A DNA stretch of 64,000 nucleotides from Glacieibacterium frigidum. Its GTDB lineage: Bacteria; Pseudomonadota; Alphaproteobacteria; Sphingomonadales; Sphingomonadaceae. The stretch is taken from the NCBI RefSeq assembly GCF_007097155.1, contig NZ_VJWA01000002.1, positions 868,001-932,000 of the forward strand, given 5' to 3'. Positions 59,506 through 64,000 of this stretch are shown here, piece after piece (position 1 is the stretch's first letter; every line of letters starts with the position of its first letter). Position numbers and translations under genes: made by a program. The notes under the pieces are model-generated. The model was not told the DNA's origin and did not search any database. It worked only from the letters and a program-made list of their open reading frames with translations.

Positions 59506-60399
59506 CTACGATCCTCTGCGCGAACGACTTCGGGGATAGTTCGGATTGACCAGTGGTGGCTGTGTATTTGCTCTGACTCGGTCGAGATGCAGATAACCAG
59601 GATCAAAACCGCCGATCTGACGGAGTCGCGGGACGTCCGAAAGCGTCATGATCCGGCTGGCGATTGCCACCAAACCCTCGGCACGCAGGACCTGCATCGT
59701 GCGGTTGACGTGTACCGCCGTCAGGCCAACCGCGTCAGCAATCTGCTCCTGGGTCGGTGGGAAGTTGAAGCTGACTTCGTATTCCCTCTCCTGCGCGCCG
59801 ACGCGTAAGCTCAATTCGCAAAACAGGTGAGCAAGCTTTTCCTTGGCGGATCGCCGGCCCAGGGAAAGCGCCCATTTTGCCAGGATCGCGTTTTCTACTA
59901 GCGCCAGCCACGTAAACGCGCGCGCAATCCCCGAATGTTGTGTAGCGAGTGCCAAGGCCAATTCACGCGGTAAGGCTACGATCGTTGCTGCAGTCATTGT
60001 CCGCACGCCGCAGTCCGGCCGATCAATCAACAGAGCTTCGAGATTGCATAGATCGCCGGGCACCAGAAGCGCCGAGAAGTGACGACCGCCGCCGATAGTC
60101 GTTGCGTATCGGCAAGCCCATCCTTCAACAATAAACAGTAGGCTGTCGGCTAGTTCACCCTCGCTCACCAGATCGACATGAGCGTTGACCGATCGCCGCG
60201 ACGTGACCGCCTGTTGCAGAGCCCGTCGTTCTTCAGATGATAAATAGTATGAGTTCCACAGGCGGGTGCATTTGAGCGGTTCGTCGTCCGATACGCGTTT
60301 GATGGCGCAGCTCCGCACTGTCGGCCATTTCCCCAGATGAAATGGTTCAGGGCGGTACAGAACAGAAGCCGAGCGACATGTCTGTTGGCTACGCAACAT
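59506..60399 (-). CDS. Crp/Fnr family transcriptional regulator
   Basis: Cyclic-nucleotide-binding-like barrel (VSEGELADSLLFIVEGWACR; FSALLVPGDLCNLEALLI), dimer helix (SAKEKLAHLFCELSLRV) and winged helix (PTQEQIADAVGLTAVHVNRT MQVLRAEG). ATG 60399 gives 297 aa with about 45 extra N-terminal residues of low family similarity, so the true start may be further in. No FNR-type Cys cluster. Confidence 0.85.
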   Translation of the reverse strand: MLRSQQTCRSASVLYRPEPFHLGKWPTVRSCAIKRVSDDEPLKCTRLWNSYYLSSEERRALQQAVTSRRSVNAHVDLVSEGELADSLLFIVEGWACRYATTIGGGRHFSALLVPGDLCNLEALLIDRPDCGVRTMTAATIVALPRELALALATQHSGIARAFTWLALVENAILAKWALSLGRRSAKEKLAHLFCELSLRVGAQEREYEVSFNFPPTQEQIADAVGLTAVHVNRTMQVLRAEGLVAIASRIMTLSDVPRLRQIGGFDPGYLHLDRVRANTQPPLVNPNYPRSRSRRGS

Positions 60400-60589
60400 A
60401 AGCGGGGCTCATTGAGCCTGCTCTGCGGCGATCAATCAGTCGCAAATCCTGCATCTACCGTGGCGAAGCTGAAGGAAGCCGCTGGCTGGATCGGTCGTAT
60501 CGAAACGCATTTCCGTTATTCCTGGGTGAAGGCTTCCCGGATTAATTCAGGTTCGCGCGGGAACGACGCGAGCCGCCTACGAGCCGCGC

Positions 60590-60826
60590 ATGGCCATTTT
60601 CTTCACCCACTCCAGCCTCGGCTCTGATCTTGCGGAAGACCGGGAAGGAAATGAATTTGATGACCTGCAGAGCGCTCGCCGAGACGCGTTGATGGCAGGC
60701 CGATTGATCGTCGCGGATGAAATCAGGATGGGCTCGAACGCCGTCGACCTGAAGCTGTATGTCGATGACGAGCGCGGCAATCGCGTTGCGACGCTTACCT
60801 ATACTGCAATGGTTGTGAGCCTGTGA
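60590..60826 (+). CDS. DUF6894-like small protein
   Basis: 78 aa, MAIFFTHSSLGSDLAEDREG and NEFDDLQSARRDALMAGRLI, a third DUF6894-type protein. Encoded on the plus strand 190 bp from the start of the preceding minus-strand Crp/Fnr gene. Function unknown. Confidence 0.7.
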   Translation: MAIFFTHSSLGSDLAEDREGNEFDDLQSARRDALMAGRLIVADEIRMGSNAVDLKLYVDDERGNRVATLTYTAMVVSL

Positions 60827-61267
60827 CGGTCTAGACGCTCCAAGCTATGTTACAGCCCGGCCTAGTTGAGTGGCTGTCGGCGACTCGCCAATCGAAGGTC
60901 CGGTTTTCAGCAACAGAGCGACCGGCCGACCGGTCGCGGCAAAGCAGAAGGTCATTCTCGACCGGTAGGATCTGGCGCCGGCGAGCACCGACAAATGCCG
61001 CTTCAATGGCCCGGAACGATCGGCGACTTCAGAACGACAAACCGCTGGCTCGTCAGACGATTGTAGGGGTCAGCCACCGACGCGGCTCGCGAGGCCTGGG
61101 CACATCTTTCGCCACGCCAGACACAGGATCCTGTTACCGCATGTGCCATGTCTGTTGATTATCTGACGATCCGGCTCACGCCTGTTGCCTACCCAACAGA
61201 CACGAAACTGGCGAGATAGTCGCTCGTTAGACGTAACCGCCCTGCGGCTGGGACGGAGCTTCCCAGT
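60827..61267. other. Intergenic region, no supported gene
   Basis: The stretch holds an open frame (60847-61158) with an Arg/Ser-rich, disordered-looking translation and no family features; I take it as noise. The last ~100 bp must carry the promoter of the Crp/Fnr gene at 61268, but no clear element stands out. Confidence 0.4.
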
Positions 61268-62032
61268 ATGACCAAACCCCAAGTTGACGAGACGGTTCAC
61301 AAGAACCAGCTGCTCGGCGCGTTCACGGCCGACGCGCTCGACCGGATCATGCCTCACATGAAGCGAGTCGACCTGAAACTTGGAGCCGTGGTGTGCGAGG
61401 CTGGAGCCAGCCTATCTCACGCGTACTTTCCCGAAGGAGCCGTTTTGTCGCTCCTCACCGTCCTGGAGAACGGGTCGGAAATCGAATGCGCAAACATCGG
61501 CCGCGAAGGAGCGTTCGGCCTGTTCTCGGCAATGTACAGCCGGACGTCGTTTAATCGATGCACGGTACAGCTCGAAGGGCCAATGCTCCGCTGTCCTATC
61601 GAGCCGCTGCAGAAGGAGTTTCACGGCAGTTCCCAAATGCAGGACCTGTTCGTCAGCTATTCGGAGACGCTGTTATCGCAGGTCATGCAGACCGTTGCGT
61701 GCAACTCTCTGCACACGGTCGAAGAGCGTTTGTGCCGATGGCTGTTGATGATGCACGACCGAGCCGAGGGTGAGAAACTGACATACACTCACGAGTTCCT
61801 CTCGCGGATGATGGGAGCGAACCGGACATCAGTCACCCAAGCTGCCCAGTCGCTGCAGAACAAGGGCCTCATAGCTTATCGCCGAGGATTGATGCAGGTC
61901 GTCGACAGGGCGGGTCTCGAGGCAGCCGCGTGCGAATGCTATGCGATTGTCAGAACACGGTTCGATGCTTTTCTCACCCCACCTTCCAGTGCTGCCGCTG
62001 GTGACAACGCTGGTCGCACACAGACTTCATAA
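61268..62032 (+). CDS. Crp/Fnr family transcriptional regulator
   Basis: 254 aa. Barrel region (LKLGAVVCEAGASLSHAYFP, SLLTVLENGSEIECANIGRE), then TVEERLCRWLLMMHDRAEGE and winged helix YTHEFLSRMMGANRTSVTQA AQSLQNKG. Differs from the other two Crp/Fnr proteins here; the N-terminal FPEGAVLSLL pattern fits a subgroup common in alphaproteobacteria with unknown ligand. ATG 61268. Confidence 0.88.
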   Translation: MTKPQVDETVHKNQLLGAFTADALDRIMPHMKRVDLKLGAVVCEAGASLSHAYFPEGAVLSLLTVLENGSEIECANIGREGAFGLFSAMYSRTSFNRCTVQLEGPMLRCPIEPLQKEFHGSSQMQDLFVSYSETLLSQVMQTVACNSLHTVEERLCRWLLMMHDRAEGEKLTYTHEFLSRMMGANRTSVTQAAQSLQNKGLIAYRRGLMQVVDRAGLEAAACECYAIVRTRFDAFLTPPSSAAAGDNAGRTQTS

Positions 62033-62167
62033 TTCTCCGCAGCCAATGCCACGAAATGCGATGCCGACAACCGGGCTTTCTCGTCGAGCGCAATCGATTT
62101 CCCTGGATGCTTGCGGTGGCCTTGCTGAGAAATCGATAGTCGGTAGACAGCGGCGGCTGCGGTAGCC

Positions 62168-62251
62168 TCAAGCCATATCGGTGGGCATCACTGCCAGCAG
62201 CGTATATGGGTCATCGAGCCACGAGGCCTCGCGCGGCTTGTAACGTGCCAT
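62168..62251 (-). CDS. Possible 27-residue micro-ORF
   Basis: Short ORF MARYKPREASWLDDPYTLLA VMPTDMA in the 388-bp gap between the Crp/Fnr and kinase genes. Its composition is protein-like, but length and lack of a clear ribosome site leave it speculative. Could also be a gene remnant. The rest of the gap shows nothing I can support. Confidence 0.25.
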   Translation of the reverse strand: MARYKPREASWLDDPYTLLAVMPTDMA

Positions 62252-62420
62252 ACAATCCACTCAGTGATACGGTACCGCGATCCGCGCGCAGCCTCGTGCG
62301 ATGCGAACGGAGCGCCATCGAAATCGCTGGCGCTCGTGGCTAGAAGAAGGTTCCAATGCACTCTGTGTTAATCAAAATGCGCGTGCTGGGAACTGTGATA
62401 TCGGGGCAAGGGGCGGCATA

Positions 62421-63509
62421 GTGGAGGAAGATACGGGAGCGCCGAAAATCGAAGAGCTGCTAGCCACCCCGGCGCTAGTAGACGCACTTGAGAATGACCG
62501 TTTTAGACAGTTCCTCGATCACGTCCCTGTCGCAATTGCAGTGTCCGAACTGCATCCGTCGGAAAACATCACATACTGCAATCTTGAATTCGAGCGACTG
62601 ACCGGGCTTCCGGCGGCCGAGATCGCCGGAACGAACTGGTCCGCATTGCCGGGCGTCGCGGCTCCCCGTCATGACGACACACTCCTCAGTGACGCCGTGC
62701 AGGCCGGTGAGGAGTATCTCGGCACGTTCACCATTGAACGGGACGGTGAGAGCTTCAACGTCGACGCTTGGTCGAACACGATCGAGAATGACGAAGGCAC
62801 GCCCATCTATCGTTTGGTCGCATTGGCCGGCTCGGGCGCGGAAACACGATCGGCCGACGAGCGGCATGCTCAACAGTTACGGTCGAAGGACGAGCTGCTT
62901 TTGGAGCTGCAGCACCGGGTCAAAAACAATCTTCAGATGATTACGGCTTTGATCCGTATGGAGGCCCGGAATCTCGGCGACAGCGAGGCAGGTTCGCGTT
63001 TCGATAATCTCGCCGGCCGGATCAGCTCGCTCGCGATCCTATACGATCTGCTGGACGGGAGAGGCGCAGGAGATGCTGTCGATCTCGGCGTCTATCTCAG
63101 TCAGATCGCCTCGTCGGTCATGCAGGCCCACGCACAGGAGGGCGTACGTCTGGAACTCAAAGTCGACACTTGGCCGGTCTCCATCAACGTTGCGATGCCT
63201 GCGGGGTTGGTCGTCAACGAACTCATGACGAATGCCCTGAAGCACGCGTTCGTGGGCCGCGATGGCGGTATCATCGCGCTTTCGAGCCTCGTCGACGAGG
63301 CCGGTTGTCATGTCGTGATTTCGGATGACGGCGTCGGTCTGCCGGCCGACGCGATTTGGCCAAAACCTGGCAAACTCAGCGCCGTGATCGTCCGGTCACT
63401 CCAGAATAATGCAAAGGCAAAGATCGACGTGAGCTCGGCGCCCGACGGGGGCATGCGAGTCACCATCTTTTTCGCGCGTGAAGCGGCCGCCCCTGAGGCG
63501 CAGATCTAA
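62421..63509 (+). CDS. PAS-HisKA_2 sensor histidine kinase, soluble
   Basis: Cytosolic sensor kinase. PAS domain (residues about 30-150: FLDHVPVAIAVSELHPSENI TYCNLEFERLTGLP), then HisKA_2 with phosphoacceptor His in LQHRVKNNLQMITALIRMEA, then an intact ATPase domain: N-box VVNELMTNALKHAF, G1 ISDDGVGLP. 362 aa from GTG 62421 (AAGGGG upstream); the frame continues upstream without kinase features. Kinases of this family often phosphorylate PhyR or single-domain FATGUY regulators, so it could feed the stress locus. No response regulator is adjacent. Confidence 0.88.
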   Translation: MEEDTGAPKIEELLATPALVDALENDRFRQFLDHVPVAIAVSELHPSENITYCNLEFERLTGLPAAEIAGTNWSALPGVAAPRHDDTLLSDAVQAGEEYLGTFTIERDGESFNVDAWSNTIENDEGTPIYRLVALAGSGAETRSADERHAQQLRSKDELLLELQHRVKNNLQMITALIRMEARNLGDSEAGSRFDNLAGRISSLAILYDLLDGRGAGDAVDLGVYLSQIASSVMQAHAQEGVRLELKVDTWPVSINVAMPAGLVVNELMTNALKHAFVGRDGGIIALSSLVDEAGCHVVISDDGVGLPADAIWPKPGKLSAVIVRSLQNNAKAKIDVSSAPDGGMRVTIFFAREAAAPEAQI

Positions 63510-63535
63510 GGCGAGCGAGCGCGGTCGCTTGCGCC

Positions 63536-63658
63536 ATGAGCACAATCATCAGGCTCGAAAATCTGCTCCGACAGATGTCGTTACAAAGTTTGGACAGGCA
63601 GACTGCCGAGCTTCGGAACTATGGGCGTGATTACGCGCTGAGAATTTGGACGCAGTGA
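63536..63658 (+). CDS. Possible 40-residue protein downstream of the kinase
   Basis: ORF MSTIIRLENLLRQMSLQSLD RQTAELRNYGRDYALRIWTQ, helical and polar, 26 bp after the kinase stop. No Shine-Dalgarno or family support; it may be chance. The stretch after it to about 63900 shows no gene. Confidence 0.25.
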   Translation: MSTIIRLENLLRQMSLQSLDRQTAELRNYGRDYALRIWTQ

Positions 63659-63901
63659 TGGTCGCTGGATGCGTGAAGAGCACGCTTGCCCGCCAGAATC
63701 ATGATTTTCTCGGCTTAGCTCGATATCTCACAGGGTAAGTACGGTACGCCGGCAGTACATGCCGTTAAACAAGTTGGGTCATAGTGATCGGCCGTCATAC
63801 GGCGGATCGACAAGGCCACCGAGAACATGACGGCAGCATTCCGGGGTGCCGAGATGGCGCTTCTGACAGATATCCATCCCTCACTCCGATCGCGAATTGC
63901 G

Positions 63902-64000
63902 TCACTGATCGAACAGCGAATTCACGAAGGCGTCAGATCGGCGACGGAACTGGCGCTTCGAAATACCCATCTGGCGCAGGAAGGTGGCCGGATCGGCATC
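63902..64000 (-). CDS. Partial C-terminus of an unknown protein at the right edge
   Basis: Minus-strand reading gives DADPATFLRQMGISKRQFRR RSDAFVNSLFDQ and a TGA at 63904-63902, which looks like a real protein end, possibly a DNA-binding or recombination protein. The plus strand is also open here from ATG 63828, so the strand is not certain. The start lies outside the window. Confidence 0.35.
   Translation of the reverse strand, partial: DADPATFLRQMGISKRQFRRRSDAFVNSLFDQ

Noticed and set aside
60847-61158. 103-codon plus-strand ORF
   Set aside because: Arg/Ser-rich, no ribosome site, no family features; probably chance.

Overview
The window is a GC-rich chromosomal segment of an alphaproteobacterium, most likely of the order Sphingomonadales. 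The signs are a PhyR-NepR-EcfG general stress response locus, GcrA, an NDUFA12-like complex I subunit next to mlaD, a DUF2155 gene and aat, a PEPxxWA-type C-terminal anchor, the korA/korB 2-oxoacid:ferredoxin oxidoreductase and an alphaproteobacterial-type LexA box (GTTC-N7-GTTC). No rRNA, CRISPR array, transposase or intact tRNA was found.

Layout. 1-9.6 kb holds cell-wall enzymes (a partial peptidoglycan-binding protein and an L,D-transpeptidase), a carotenoid oxygenase, a thiolase, a DUF1254 protein, a lipoprotein, tatABC with a phospholipase D gene behind it, and an entericidin-like lipoprotein. 9.6-14.2 kb is the general stress response locus: a PNPOx-like stress protein, a degenerate PhyP-like sensor kinase and NepR on the minus strand, and, divergently, PhyR, a small membrane protein, an EcfG sigma factor that carries a NepR-like segment at its own N-terminus, and Dps. 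Sequences resembling the EcfG promoter (GGAAC-N16/17-CGTT) precede several of these genes. 14.3-25 kb is housekeeping: glnE-bcp, an M23 peptidase, a GAF-GGDEF cyclase, an ABC-F ATPase, a PEP-CTERM protein, hydrolases, gcrA and a lone ABC-2 permease. 26-29.3 kb is korB and korA with an unrecognised 95-codon gene wedged between them, overlapping both. 30-34.6 kb holds a histone-deacetylase-like enzyme, bamE, a cytochrome bc1 chaperone with DUF177, ssb with a LexA box, and a DUF3667 protein. 34.6-44.6 kb holds Crp/Fnr-DUF6894, SnoaL/HxlR, feoAB with a Fur-like box, an old-yellow-enzyme, MATE, a class IV aminotransferase, photolyase and an AraC regulator. 44.7-55.7 kb holds M20 and S9 peptidases, a glycosyltransferase, NDUFA12-mlaD-DUF2155, aat, a Tat-exported amidase, an IscA/ErpA protein, an ArsB-like permease and dinB.

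55.7-64 kb differs from the rest. Two copies of a tRNA-Phe 3' half without a 5' half lie at 55.72 and 58.28 kb, as expected for attachment-site remnants. Between them are an apparent DUF2092/DUF4239 chimera and an Hsp70-like ATPase without a substrate-binding domain. Beyond 58.3 kb the DNA looks less GC-rich and gene-sparse, with two more Crp/Fnr regulators, two more DUF6894 proteins and a PAS-HisKA_2 kinase. This looks like accessory DNA whose far end is outside the window.

Working together: the stress cascade is nearly complete here (PhyR response regulator/anti-anti-sigma, two NepR-type modules, EcfG, a phosphatase-like PhyP, outputs such as Dps). The PAS kinase at 62.4 kb belongs to the kinase family that feeds PhyR elsewhere. 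The most unusual observation is the apparent in-frame NepR-EcfG fusion, which would tether an anti-sigma module to the sigma factor it should inhibit.
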